From: Polynucleobacter sp. MWH-Svant-W18
GTDB taxonomy: Bacteria; Pseudomonadota; Gammaproteobacteria; Burkholderiales; Burkholderiaceae
Length of the DNA: 64,000 nt
Assembly (NCBI RefSeq): GCF_018687495.1
Contig: NZ_CP061293.1
Span: 1,240,001-1,304,000 of the forward strand
Direction of reading: 5' to 3'
Position numbers and translations under genes: made by a program. Numbering within the stretch: position 1 is the stretch's first letter; each line of letters begins with the position of its first letter. This document shows, piece by piece, positions 19,550 through 27,960 of the stretch. The notes under the pieces were generated by a model that was not told where the DNA came from, ran no database searches, and was given only the letters and a program-made list of their open reading frames with translations.

Positions 19550-20236
19550 ATGACATTGCTAGAACAGCCTAACTCACAGAACTTGCACGAGGCGATCTTC
19601 CAAAAGCTCAGATTGCTATTGGTAGAGGGCAAGATTGCTCCGGGCAGCAAACTCAATGAACGTGAATTGGCTGAGAGCTTACATGTATCACGCACCCCCA
19701 TTCGGGAGGCGATTCGTCGCCTAGCTGCAGACGGCTTAGTAGAGCTCATCGCCAATCGCGGTGCGATTGCGGTGCAACTCAGTCTGGCAGATGTGATTCA
19801 CACCTTTGATGTGATTGCAGACTTAGAAGGATTTTCGGGTGAACTCGCTGCCAAAAATATTACGAATACCGCCCTCTCAGAACTAGAAGCGCTCCAATAT
19901 GAAATGATGGCCTCCTATGCGCGTCGTGATTTATCCACCTACTACAAACTCAATCTGCGCATTCATCACTTAATTAATCAAGCGGCCAGTAATCCTGTGC
20001 TCACTAAACTCTTTTCACAAGTCAACGCTCGGATTGAAGCCTTACGCTTTCGCTCTAATCAAGATGGTGTTAAATGGGAGAAGGCTGTAGAAGAGCATCA
20101 AGAGATGCTCGATGCCCTTAAAGCAAGAGATCCTGGGCGCATGCGCAAGATCATGATGACCCACGTGCAAAACAAACGTGATGTTGTTATCCAGTTACTC
20201 AAAGCCGAAACTCCTGAGACCGAGACAGTCAAATGA
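19550..20236 (+). CDS. GntR-family transcriptional regulator, FadR (FCD) subfamily
   Basis: A 228-residue regulator. Residues about 10-75 form the winged helix (EAIFQKLRLLLVEGKIAPGSKLNERELAESL, then SRTPIREAIRRLAADGLVE). The all-helical FCD effector domain follows, with the usual Asp and His positions (LEGFSGELAAKNI, LRIHHLINQAASNP) that in relatives bind a metal and a small carboxylate. It is co-transcribed with the dehydrogenase by an ATGA overlap and is divergent from the aminotransferase. A glycolate, glyoxylate or hydroxyacid ligand is likely but not proven. Confidence 0.9.
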   Translation: MTLLEQPNSQNLHEAIFQKLRLLLVEGKIAPGSKLNERELAESLHVSRTPIREAIRRLAADGLVELIANRGAIAVQLSLADVIHTFDVIADLEGFSGELAAKNITNTALSELEALQYEMMASYARRDLSTYYKLNLRIHHLINQAASNPVLTKLFSQVNARIEALRFRSNQDGVKWEKAVEEHQEMLDALKARDPGRMRKIMMTHVQNKRDVVIQLLKAETPETETVK

Positions 20237-23200
20237 ATAAACCCTTAGACCTCAAAGAGTTAATGGTAGATCAGGCTCAATTAGCCAAACGCCTACGCCA
20301 AGAAACCTCAGGCGAGGTGATGATCGATAGCGCTAGCCGTGGTCGTTACGCAACTGATGCTTCTATTTATCAAGCAATGCCCGTTGCCGTCTTTGTACCG
20401 AAGACAGCGCAAGATATTGCTACTGCTATTCAGATTGCAGCGGAACTCGGTGTACCTGTTTTGCCACGTGGCGGTGGCACAAGTCAGTGCGGCCAAACTA
20501 CTGGCGCAGCACTGGTGATTGATAACACGAAGTATTTCAGAAATGTACTCGATCTCAATCTTGATCAAGGCTATGTAGAGGTTGAGCCTGGTATGGTGCT
20601 CGATCACCTTAATGGCTCACTCAAACAACATGGTCTCTGGTACCCAGTGGACGTTTCTACTGCTGGGCAAGCAACCATTGGGGGCATGGCAGGGAATAAC
20701 TCCTGCGGTAGTCGCTCAATTGCTTACGGCAATATGGTGCACAACGTCTTAGGTATCAATGCTTGGCTCGCAAATGGCCAAGTTGGTGAATTTGCCAACT
20801 ACGCAAGCAGTTCTGGAGTTGCTAGAGAACTCGGTAACTTTGTGAAAGGTCTGTCCAATACATTGCAGCCTGAGATTGAGGCGCACTTTCCTAAAGTGTT
20901 ACGACGCGTTGCGGGTTACAACCTCGATATCTTCCACCCCCAAAGCGAATTGCCCTACACCCAAGATGGCAGCGTCAATTTAGCGCATCTCTTAGTGGGT
21001 AGCGAAGGTACCCTTGCCTACTTCAAGTCGCTCAAGCTTAAGTTGGCACCCTTGCCGCAGCACAAGGTATTAGGCATTGTGAACTTTGCCAGTTTTTATA
21101 AGGCAATGGATAGTGCTCAACATATTGTGAAATTAGGGCCGACCGCAGTGGAGTTGGTTGATCGCACCATGATTGATTTAGCACGCAGTAATCCGAGTTT
21201 TCAGAAAACGATTGAGAGTGCACTGATTGATCACACTGCTCAGACCCCTGAAGCCATTCTCTTGGTGGAGTTTTCAGGCGAAGCACATGCACCACTGCTG
21301 GATAAACTCAAAGCCTTACAAGAACTCATGAGCGATCTGGGTTTACCAGGCTCTGTTGTGGCCATGCCAGACGCTGCATTACAAAAGAACTTGTGGGAAG
21401 TGCGCAAGGCCGGCTTAAACATCATGATGAGTCTCAAAGGCGATGGCAAACCGGTGAGTTTTATTGAAGACTGCGCAGTGCCCCTGGAGAGTCTTGCTGA
21501 TTACACCCAAGCACTCACGGATGTCTTCTCTAAATATGGCTCACGCGGTACTTGGTATGCCCACGCCTCTGTAGGCACCTTGCATGTACGCCCGATTTTG
21601 GATATGCGCAGAGATGGCGCACAGAAAATGCGCGCTGTTGCTGAAGAAGCCTCTGCTTTAGTGCGTAAATACAAAGGTGCATACAGCGGTGAACATGGCG
21701 ATGGTCTATGTCGTGGTGAGTGGATCTCTTGGCAGTTTGGCCCCAAGATCACGCAAGCCCTCTCTGAAATCAAATATGCTTTTGATCCGAAGGGTTTATT
21801 TAATCCCGGCAAGATTGTGAATCCCCCCAAGATGGATGACTCCATCAATTTTCGATTTCCGCCGAATTACAAAGTGATTCCATTGCAACCAGCTTTAGAT
21901 TGGTCAGCCTGGAATGTGCAGAACGACCCAGTTACAGAAGAAACAACTGCGCCAGGTACCGGTGGCGATCCTGCCATGGGCTTGGCCAAGGCAGTGGAGA
22001 TGTGTAATAACAATGGTCACTGCCGTAAGTTTGATGCTGAAGTGATGTGTCCTAGTTATCGCGTCACCCGTGATGAGAAACATCTCACTCGAGGTAGAGC
22101 GAACACCTTACGCTTGGCGCTATCGAATCAACTCGACATCAAAAGTGGGTCAACAGTCGATTCATCCCCACTAGCGAGTGATGCGATTAAAGAAGTGATG
22201 GAACTCTGTGTCAGTTGCAAAGCCTGCCGTCGTGAGTGCCCTACTGGCGTCGATATGGCCAAGATGAAGATTGAGTTCTTATCAGCTTACAAGAAGCGGG
22301 TTGGCCACTCCTTGCGAGATCTCGCTGTGGCATATCTACCAAAGTACGCGGCAAGTATTAGCAATATTCCATTATTACCCGCCTTACTCAACCTACGCAA
22401 TCACATCCCACCAGTAGCCAAACTACAGGAATGGGTGATGGGCATTTCTGCACAAAGAAGTTTGCCTATCTGGAAGAGTAAGACGTTCTGGAATCAGAAA
22501 TTTGCATCAAACTACCAGTTCACACCAGAAGAATTAGCGCAGAGCACGAATGGCAAGGGCGTGGTCTTGCTAGCCGATACTTTCAATGCCTATTTTGAAG
22601 ATGAGAACCTGACAGCTGCACTGAAAGTGCTCCAAGCTGCAGGCTATCGCGTACATATTCCGCACAAAAGAGAAGATCAAAGCCAAGGTAAGAGCGAAAG
22701 CAATACAGCAAACACCTGCTCCAAAGAGTTTTGCTGTGGCAGAACCTATCTTGCAGCAGGCATGGTGGATAAAGCCAAAGAAACTTTAGGTGAATTAGTC
22801 GATCACCTTGCTCCTTACGCCGACAAGCACATTCCAATTATTGGTTTAGAGCCTTCTTGTCTGTTCACGCTGAAAGATGAAGCCTTAGTGATGGGCTTTG
22901 GGGACAAAGCGATCAGCGTTTCTAAACAGGCTCAACTTTTGGAAGAATTTTTAGCCAGCGAAGCAAAAGCGGGCACTCTCAAACTCCACCTTAAAGAAGC
23001 CAGTAAACAGGTACTCTTTCATGGTCACTGCCATCAGAAGTCTTTTGCTGCGGTTACTCCCGCAATGGAATTACTCAAACTCATTCCAAAGGCTGAGCCT
23101 AAACTGATTGAATCCTCTTGCTGCGGTATGGCTGGTAGTTTTGGTTATGAGGCAGAACACATTGCAGTGTCCAAACAAATGGCTGAAGCTAGCTTACTAC

Positions 23201-23325
23201 CAAGCATTCGGAAATCACCCGATAGTTGGGTGGTGGCTGACGGTACGAGCTGTCGTCATCAAATCGCCGATGGCACTCAAAGAGAAGCGGTGCATATCGC
23301 CAGAATCTTGGCAGCGCACCTCTAA
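20233..23325 (+). CDS. FAD/iron-sulfur 2-hydroxyacid dehydrogenase (YdiJ/GlcD-GlcF fusion type)
   Basis: A 1030-residue fusion. The N-terminal half is a PCMH-type FAD domain (PVLPRGGGTSQCGQTTG, GGMAGNNSCGSRSIAYGNM) plus the FAD-linked oxidase cap. The centre has two ferredoxin-like cluster motifs, CNNNGHCRKFDAEVMCP and CVSCKACRRECP. The C-terminal third carries cysteine-rich CCG segments (EFCCGRTYLA, GHCHQKSF, ESSCCGMAGSFGYEAEH). Length and order match YdiJ-type D-2-hydroxyglutarate dehydrogenase and related lactate/glycolate dehydrogenases. Context with the glyoxylate aminotransferase makes glycolate a candidate substrate. Electrons probably go to quinone. Confidence 0.88.
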   Translation: MNKPLDLKELMVDQAQLAKRLRQETSGEVMIDSASRGRYATDASIYQAMPVAVFVPKTAQDIATAIQIAAELGVPVLPRGGGTSQCGQTTGAALVIDNTKYFRNVLDLNLDQGYVEVEPGMVLDHLNGSLKQHGLWYPVDVSTAGQATIGGMAGNNSCGSRSIAYGNMVHNVLGINAWLANGQVGEFANYASSSGVARELGNFVKGLSNTLQPEIEAHFPKVLRRVAGYNLDIFHPQSELPYTQDGSVNLAHLLVGSEGTLAYFKSLKLKLAPLPQHKVLGIVNFASFYKAMDSAQHIVKLGPTAVELVDRTMIDLARSNPSFQKTIESALIDHTAQTPEAILLVEFSGEAHAPLLDKLKALQELMSDLGLPGSVVAMPDAALQKNLWEVRKAGLNIMMSLKGDGKPVSFIEDCAVPLESLADYTQALTDVFSKYGSRGTWYAHASVGTLHVRPILDMRRDGAQKMRAVAEEASALVRKYKGAYSGEHGDGLCRGEWISWQFGPKITQALSEIKYAFDPKGLFNPGKIVNPPKMDDSINFRFPPNYKVIPLQPALDWSAWNVQNDPVTEETTAPGTGGDPAMGLAKAVEMCNNNGHCRKFDAEVMCPSYRVTRDEKHLTRGRANTLRLALSNQLDIKSGSTVDSSPLASDAIKEVMELCVSCKACRRECPTGVDMAKMKIEFLSAYKKRVGHSLRDLAVAYLPKYAASISNIPLLPALLNLRNHIPPVAKLQEWVMGISAQRSLPIWKSKTFWNQKFASNYQFTPEELAQSTNGKGVVLLADTFNAYFEDENLTAALKVLQAAGYRVHIPHKREDQSQGKSESNTANTCSKEFCCGRTYLAAGMVDKAKETLGELVDHLAPYADKHIPIIGLEPSCLFTLKDEALVMGFGDKAISVSKQAQLLEEFLASEAKAGTLKLHLKEASKQVLFHGHCHQKSFAAVTPAMELLKLIPKAEPKLIESSCCGMAGSFGYEAEHIAVSKQMAEASLLPSIRKSPDSWVVADGTSCRHQIADGTQREAVHIARILAAHL

Positions 23326-23332
23326 TAAATAC

Positions 23333-23695
23333 TTAGCGCATTACGCCGTAACTGACCATGAGTAAAGTTCCAGTCAATAAGGCTGGAACTAAACGCCTGG
23401 TGGGTTTGGAAACCATCACACCAATACTTAAGACGCAAATGAGAATGCGAATCCATAAAGGCACGGTAGCCATTAAGCCCAAGGGCATCACTATCAAACG
23501 CACAGTTAAGGCGGCTACCATCGCATAAGTAATAGCCGCTAGCCAACGAAAGATTTCACTATCTTGATTAATACTGTTCGACAAAAATACGCCAATCGCG
23601 CGACAAAAATAAGTTCCTAAGCAAGCTCCGACTAAGGCAAGCCACAGACCCCAACCAGACAGGGCACTAGTCATCGTATCGATTACGCCGTTCAT
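23333..23695 (-). CDS. azlD: branched-chain amino acid export subunit AzlD
   Basis: A 120-residue membrane protein with about four hydrophobic segments, matching the small AzlD partner of AzlC. The family core TRRLVPALLTGTLLMVSYGV is at the C-terminal side. With AzlC it forms an LIV-E type exporter of branched-chain amino acids or their analogues. It overlaps the azlC stop by 4 bases, so the two are translationally coupled. It converges on the dehydrogenase gene with 7 bases between stops. Confidence 0.85.
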   Translation of the reverse strand: MNGVIDTMTSALSGWGLWLALVGACLGTYFCRAIGVFLSNSINQDSEIFRWLAAITYAMVAALTVRLIVMPLGLMATVPLWIRILICVLSIGVMVSKPTRRLVPALLTGTLLMVSYGVMR

Positions 23696-24477
23696 CCGAT
23701 GAATCCCGCTTTTTTGCGCAAGAACTTGCGATCAATAAAGTAAGCCAGTGTTCCTGAAACTACGCCTGCCGATAACAGGCTCGTGTCGCGATCAATCAGA
23801 AAGAAGATGGGCCCAAAGATACAACCTAGGCAAATTGCGATGCGGTTAATCCAAGGCTTGACCTCTGTAAAGGTAAGCAAGAAAAATAAGGGATTAATAA
23901 AGACAAGGCCCAGAGTCACTGGCGTAGGCACCATCCCAGCCAAGAAATATCCCAGAATCGTGCCCGGCACTGAGATGAGCCAGCAGAGTAAACCAAGTCC
24001 CACAAAATAGTTCAAACGGTGTTTGGTTTCGATTGCATGAAACTCTCGCATCGAAATAGCCCACGCTGTCATTGCTAATAAATGGACGGAGGCATATAAG
24101 CTGCGATTGCGATCTCTCTGATGAAATTGCGGAAAGAGCGTCACCGTCATCGTGATGAAACGGGTTGAGGTCAAGGTCACCGCTAGAGCAATTGCCAAAA
24201 CAGAAGAACCTGTAATGGCCATCTCAAATAAGACCACCTGCCCTGGCAAGGCGAACATGAAGAATGAAGTAAAGGTGGTAAACCACACATCAAAGCCATT
24301 GGTCTTCCCCATCGCACCAAAACCCACCATTCCCGCAAAGAGCACCATTGCAGGAGCGCCAGCGGCGTCCCGCATTCCTGTCCAGAATGCATCACTGGGA
24401 TTTTTAAAGCGCTGGGCTACAGCTTCCTCGAGCGCGATCTCGCTAGGATCAATATATGGTTGGTCAGATGAAGACAT
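23692..24477 (-). CDS. azlC: branched-chain amino acid export permease AzlC
   Basis: A 261-residue polytopic membrane protein of the AzlC family. The conserved entry segment FWTGMRDAAGAPAMVLFAGMVGFG and the FTSFFMFALPGQVVLFEMA stretch are clear, followed by five to six further spans. It pairs with AzlD downstream. The soluble N-terminal segment (about 35 residues) is longer than usual but is preceded by no better start. Its start lies 4 bases from the queG stop upstream. Confidence 0.87.
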   Translation of the reverse strand: MSSSDQPYIDPSEIALEEAVAQRFKNPSDAFWTGMRDAAGAPAMVLFAGMVGFGAMGKTNGFDVWFTTFTSFFMFALPGQVVLFEMAITGSSVLAIALAVTLTSTRFITMTVTLFPQFHQRDRNRSLYASVHLLAMTAWAISMREFHAIETKHRLNYFVGLGLLCWLISVPGTILGYFLAGMVPTPVTLGLVFINPLFFLLTFTEVKPWINRIAICLGCIFGPIFFLIDRDTSLLSAGVVSGTLAYFIDRKFLRKKAGFIG

Positions 24478-24480
24478 GAA

Positions 24481-25590
24481 TTAATTGTAAGCCCTGTCAG
24501 CCCCTAGGGCCCACTCAATATGTTCTGCCACCAAGGGATCGGCAGTACCTAAAGCCGCACTTAAGGCCCGATGAATCTGCGCCTTCTCCGCCTCTGAAAC
24601 TGTCGAGCTCGCTAGTGCATTGCCCATAGCAACCGCTAAGTTGCGACGCCAGCGACTGTAACCAATTCTGCGAATGGCACTACCCTCATGACGTTGCTCA
24701 AACTCAGCTTCAGTCCATGACCAAAGGTGCAGCAGACTGGCTTGTCCTAAACCATGACGCTGTGCAAAGTCAGGCAAGCTGGTGCGCTGGGCAAATTTAT
24801 TCCATGGGCAAATCAATTGGCAGTCATCACAACCATAGACCCGATTCCCCATCGCACTTCTGAACTCTACCGGAATCGCCTCGGGATTTTCAATGGTCAA
24901 GTAGGAGATGCAACGGCGTGCATCTAATTGATAAGGGGCAGTAATCGCTTGAGTAGGACAGACATCGATGCAGGACTGGCAAGTACCGCAATGTTCTGCT
25001 TGCTCTTCATCCATTGGCAGCGGTACATCGACCAAGATCTCGCCCAAGAAAAACGTGGAGCCCGATTCTCGATTGAGCAGCAGTGTATGTTTACCGCGCC
25101 AACCTAAACCCGCTTTGCGCGCTAACTCGACTTCCATTAATGGCGCTGAGTCTGTAAAGACACGATAACCAAAGGCGCCAATTTTTTCTTCGATCAGTTT
25201 GGCAAACTCTTGCAAACGATTACGCAATACTTTGTGATAGTCACGTCCACGCGCATACAGCGAGACAACTGCTTGAGTCGGATCTGCTAGTCGCCGCCAC
25301 TCAACATCAAAATCACTCTCTAGAGGAAGGTAGTTCATCGAGACGCAAATCACTCTGACTGCGCCAGGCACCAATAACTCTGGCTTAGCACGCAAATCGG
25401 CATGGCGCTCCATATAGTCCATATGGCCATGGCGCCCTTCAGCCAACCATTTCTGCAAGCGCTCACTTGCAGGGCCTAAATGGGTATCAGTAATGCGCAA
25501 TCCATCAAATCCCAAGCGCTCAGCCTGCTCCCCTAGCCAATTGCGCAGATCAGGCTGATTTAGTGACTCGGATTGGTTAGATAAAGGCAT
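24481..25590 (-). CDS. queG: epoxyqueuosine reductase
   Basis: QueG reduces epoxyqueuosine to queuosine in tRNA anticodons, using cobalamin and two 4Fe-4S clusters. The ferredoxin-like cysteines are visible as CGTCQSCIDVCP with ISYLTIE, and GCDDCQLICPWNKFA. The N-terminal GFDGLRITDT and the GRHGHMDYMERH motif agree with the family. The frame runs on upstream over the divergent tsaE gene, so MPLSNQS at 25590 is chosen (369 residues). It belongs to the same modification pathway as gluQ at 15247. Confidence 0.95.
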   Translation of the reverse strand: MPLSNQSESLNQPDLRNWLGEQAERLGFDGLRITDTHLGPASERLQKWLAEGRHGHMDYMERHADLRAKPELLVPGAVRVICVSMNYLPLESDFDVEWRRLADPTQAVVSLYARGRDYHKVLRNRLQEFAKLIEEKIGAFGYRVFTDSAPLMEVELARKAGLGWRGKHTLLLNRESGSTFFLGEILVDVPLPMDEEQAEHCGTCQSCIDVCPTQAITAPYQLDARRCISYLTIENPEAIPVEFRSAMGNRVYGCDDCQLICPWNKFAQRTSLPDFAQRHGLGQASLLHLWSWTEAEFEQRHEGSAIRRIGYSRWRRNLAVAMGNALASSTVSEAEKAQIHRALSAALGTADPLVAEHIEWALGADRAYN

Positions 25591-25633
25591 GGTGAATACA
25601 GAATGTAGCGCAATAATTGAATAAACTAGGGCA

Positions 25634-26185
25634 ATGACCCAAAACCAGACGCCCCAGGCATCGCCACAAGCATCGCTTAAGCAATATTGTAGGCAGGAAG
25701 CAGAAACTGCATCCTTAGCCAAACAACTTGCCATCAGCATTGCCCAATGGATTTTGGCAACGCCAACTGGACACCTCAATATCGCCTTAGAAGGGGACTT
25801 AGGGGCGGGCAAGACTACATTTGCTAGATATTTAATTCAAGGTCTGGGTCACGAGGGCAAGGTGAAAAGTCCGACCTACACTTTATGTGAGCCCTACGAA
25901 CTCACAAGTCATCAAAAGGCTTTTACTGCTCATCACTTCGATCTCTACCGTATGCGTGATCCTCTGGAATGGCAAGAGGCAGGATTTGCGGAATATTTTG
26001 ATGTACCCGGATTTTGTTTAATTGAGTGGCCCGAGAAAGCAGAAGGCACCCTACCTGCTTTTGATTTTCAGATTCAACTGATGGCTGGTGAGCAAGAAAA
26101 TGAACGCACTATTAGCCTGAATGCATTTTCTGCAGAGGGCAAGAAAATACTTAAGAACATACAAGCGATAGCTAACTCAAAATGA
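25634..26185 (+). CDS. tsaE: tRNA threonylcarbamoyladenosine synthesis ATPase TsaE
   Basis: TsaE is the P-loop ATPase that works with TsaB and TsaD to make t6A at position 37 of ANN-decoding tRNAs. The Walker A motif GDLGAGKTT is at residues 54-62, followed by the family segments VKSPTYTLCEPY, HFDLYRMRDPLEWQEAGFAEYFD and CLIEWPEKAEG. At 183 residues it is somewhat longer than the 153-residue E. coli protein, mainly at the N-terminus. It overlaps amiC by 4 bases; tsaE-amidase pairing is widespread. Confidence 0.95.
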   Translation: MTQNQTPQASPQASLKQYCRQEAETASLAKQLAISIAQWILATPTGHLNIALEGDLGAGKTTFARYLIQGLGHEGKVKSPTYTLCEPYELTSHQKAFTAHHFDLYRMRDPLEWQEAGFAEYFDVPGFCLIEWPEKAEGTLPAFDFQIQLMAGEQENERTISLNAFSAEGKKILKNIQAIANSK

Positions 26186-27528
26186 GTAGCAAGAAAATGA
26201 ATCTCTCGAGAAGACAGCATCTCAAGACGTCTGCCAAGTTCTTGAGTTTTGCTTTGCTACTCACCGAGGTAGAGATTGCTTGGGGTGCCAAGATATTGGG
26301 TGTCCGCATTTGGCCCTCGGAAGATTACACGCGTATTACTCTAGAGTCAGATACTCCACTACCGATTACTCAACAGATTCTGACCAATCCTGATCGCTTG
26401 GTTGTTGATGTTCAAGGACTGGAACTGAACTCAACCCTGAAAGATTTGGTTGCGAAAGTCAAACCAAACGATCCTTATGTCTCACAAATTCGGGTGGGGC
26501 AATTTCAGCCAGGCATTGTGCGTTTGGTATTTGATTTAAAAGAACCGATCAAGCCACAGCTCTTCACATTAGATCCGGTTGCGGAATACAACTACCGCAT
26601 GGTGTTTGATCTCTACCCTACTACGCCACCAGATCCATTAATGGCTCTGGTAAAAAGTAGCGCCAAAAAAGAGAGTGCTCTTGAAAAATCCAATGAAGAG
26701 GTTGATCTCATTGCACAGTTCGCCACCAAGAAAGAAAAAGGAGTAGCGAAAGTACCTGCAGCGCCGGTAGCTCAAGCCATTCCAGAAACCAAAGCACTCC
26801 CTGCTACCGTAAAATATAAACGCTTGATTACGATTGCCATTGACCCAGGGCACGGTGGTGAAGATCCTGGGGCTATTGGTGCAGCGGGATCCAAAGAGAA
26901 GCATGTCGTACTTTCGATTGCTAAGCGACTCAAAGAAAAGATTGAGGGTGAAGCCTACATGCGCCCTTACCTCACTAGAGATGGTGATTACTTTGTGCCA
27001 CTCCATATCCGAGTACAAAAAGCTAGAAGGGTAGAAGCAGATTTATTTGTATCGATTCATGCAGATGCTTTTATTGAGCCAAGAGCAAAAGGTGCCTCTG
27101 TCTTTGCACTCTCCCAGATGGGTGCAAGTAGCACAATGGCGCGCTGGATGGCGAATAAAGAAAATGCTTCAGACCTCATTGGCGGAATCAATATCAAGAC
27201 ACAAGATCGCCAGGTTGCTAACCTATTGCTAGATATGTCGACAACGGCCCAAATCAAAGACTCTCTTCAAGTGGGCAATTCCATTCTGAAACAAATCGGT
27301 GGATTTGCACCCCTGCATAAAGGAAAAGTTGAGCAAGCCAGCTTTGCTGTTTTAAAGGCCCCAGACATTCCCTCCATCCTGGTTGAGACTGCTTTTATTA
27401 GCAACCCACAGGAAGAGGCCCGATTGAATGATGACGCCTATCAGGACCAAATTGCCGAAGCGATTTTGAGAGGAATTAAGGATTATTTCTCGAAAAATCC
27501 ACCCGTAGCCAGACGGGTAAACTCCTGA
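26182..27528 (+). CDS. amiC: Tat-exported N-acetylmuramoyl-L-alanine amidase with AMIN domain
   Basis: A septal peptidoglycan amidase of 448 residues. The N-terminus has a twin-arginine motif (SRRQHLK, R10-R11) before a hydrophobic stretch, so export by the Tat system is likely. Residues about 36-145 form an AMIN domain for envelope targeting, followed by a charged linker. The zinc amidase_3 domain (about 215-440) has ligands H224 (DPGHGGEDPG), E239 and H293 (SIHADAF), and catalytic E402 (VETAFISN). AmiC and AmiB are close relatives; the Tat signal favours AmiC. Confidence 0.93.
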   Translation: MSSKKMNLSRRQHLKTSAKFLSFALLLTEVEIAWGAKILGVRIWPSEDYTRITLESDTPLPITQQILTNPDRLVVDVQGLELNSTLKDLVAKVKPNDPYVSQIRVGQFQPGIVRLVFDLKEPIKPQLFTLDPVAEYNYRMVFDLYPTTPPDPLMALVKSSAKKESALEKSNEEVDLIAQFATKKEKGVAKVPAAPVAQAIPETKALPATVKYKRLITIAIDPGHGGEDPGAIGAAGSKEKHVVLSIAKRLKEKIEGEAYMRPYLTRDGDYFVPLHIRVQKARRVEADLFVSIHADAFIEPRAKGASVFALSQMGASSTMARWMANKENASDLIGGINIKTQDRQVANLLLDMSTTAQIKDSLQVGNSILKQIGGFAPLHKGKVEQASFAVLKAPDIPSILVETAFISNPQEEARLNDDAYQDQIAEAILRGIKDYFSKNPPVARRVNS

Positions 27529-27593
27529 CGAACTTGTAGGCACAAGGGCTGAAAGGCAGACAGCCTAAACCCCAAGAACGCCCCTAAACTTCT

Positions 27594-27602
27594 TGCTATA
27601 AT
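27594..27602 (+). promoter_or_regulatory. extended -10 promoter of tRNA-Lys
   Basis: TGCTATAAT provides a consensus -10 hexamer with the upstream TG of an extended -10 element, 12 bases before the mature tRNA 5' end. No good -35 is present at the usual distance, which is consistent with extended -10 dependence. The following G/C-poor stretch before the tRNA would be a short 5' leader removed by RNase P. Confidence 0.7.
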
Positions 27603-27614
27603 CTTTGTTTTACT

Positions 27615-27690
27615 GGGTCGGTAGCTCAGTCGGTAGAGCAGCGGACTTTTAATCCGTTGGTCGCGAGTTCGAATCTCGCCCGACCCACCA
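27615..27690 (+). tRNA. tRNA-Lys (anticodon TTT)
   Basis: A 76-base cloverleaf: acceptor GGGTCGG pairs with CCGACCC, then discriminator A and encoded CCA. The anticodon loop CTTTTAA gives anticodon TTT. The D arm (GCTCAGTCGGTAGAGC) and T arm with TTCGAAT are standard. It is transcribed from its own promoter and followed by a terminator. Confidence 0.98.
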
Positions 27691-27698
27691 GCGTTAGT

Positions 27699-27726
27699 AA
27701 GCCTCGCTTCTTGCGGGGCTTTTTTG
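27699..27726 (+). terminator. rho-independent terminator of tRNA-Lys
   Basis: Stem AAGCCTCGC (27699-27707) pairs with GCGGGGCTT (27713-27721), including one G-T pair, with loop TTCTT and a following run of six T. It lies 9 bases beyond the tRNA CCA end. Confidence 0.9.
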
Positions 27727-27847
27727 TTTTCTGGGACCCTGATTTTTTTAAGTCAACAAGACCGTTGGTCAGTAACTCCCTAGCAACGACCGAATGGTTT
27801 GCTGGTCTTTGCATGTCTCATATCGATCCAAAGCAGGCACCAAATGG

Positions 27848-27869
27848 AAAACCACCCGAAGGTGGTTTT
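27848..27869. terminator. bidirectional terminator-like hairpin
   Basis: AAAACCACC (27848-27856) and GGTGGTTTT (27861-27869) form a perfect 9-bp stem with a CGAA tetraloop. The A and T flanks give a U-tract on either strand, so it could end transcription from both directions. Confidence 0.65.
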
Positions 27870-27911
27870 GGTATTGCTTGCCTAGATCATTATCGGTTTT
27901 TTCAGAAAGAC

Positions 27912-27936
27912 AAAAGCCACCCTCGGGTGGCTCTTT
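27912..27936 (-). terminator. terminator-like hairpin after the HD-domain gene
   Basis: AGCCACCC (27915-27922) pairs with GGGTGGCT (27925-27932). On the minus strand a TTTT run follows the stem, 29 bases beyond the stop of the minus-strand HD-domain gene, so it plausibly terminates that unit. It shares the CCACCC core with the hairpin at 27848. Confidence 0.6.
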
Positions 27937-27960
27937 CATATCTATGGTGATCGGTAAAGC

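Larger units (their letters stand above)
27727..27960. other. non-coding interval with hairpins after tRNA-Lys
   Basis: No credible gene was seen here. Frames reading through it are tRNA shadows. From 27758 to 27809 AAGACC pairs with GGTCTT, GTTG with CAAC, and an inner ACC/GGT hairpin would make a three-way junction. Next come two terminator-like hairpins (27848-27869 and 27912-27936). The stretch could hold a small RNA, or simply be a buffer between convergent units. Confidence 0.4.

Noticed and set aside
25591..25812. Upstream extension of queG (74 codons)
   Set aside because: It overlaps tsaE on the other strand and precedes the family start.
27626..27814. Minus-strand frame with VGRARFELATNGLKVRCS at its end
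   Set aside because: This peptide is the antisense translation of tRNA-Lys, a well-known false gene.
27657..27950. 97-codon plus-strand frame starting inside tRNA-Lys
   Set aside because: It begins in the tRNA, crosses its terminator and two further hairpins, and has no family likeness.
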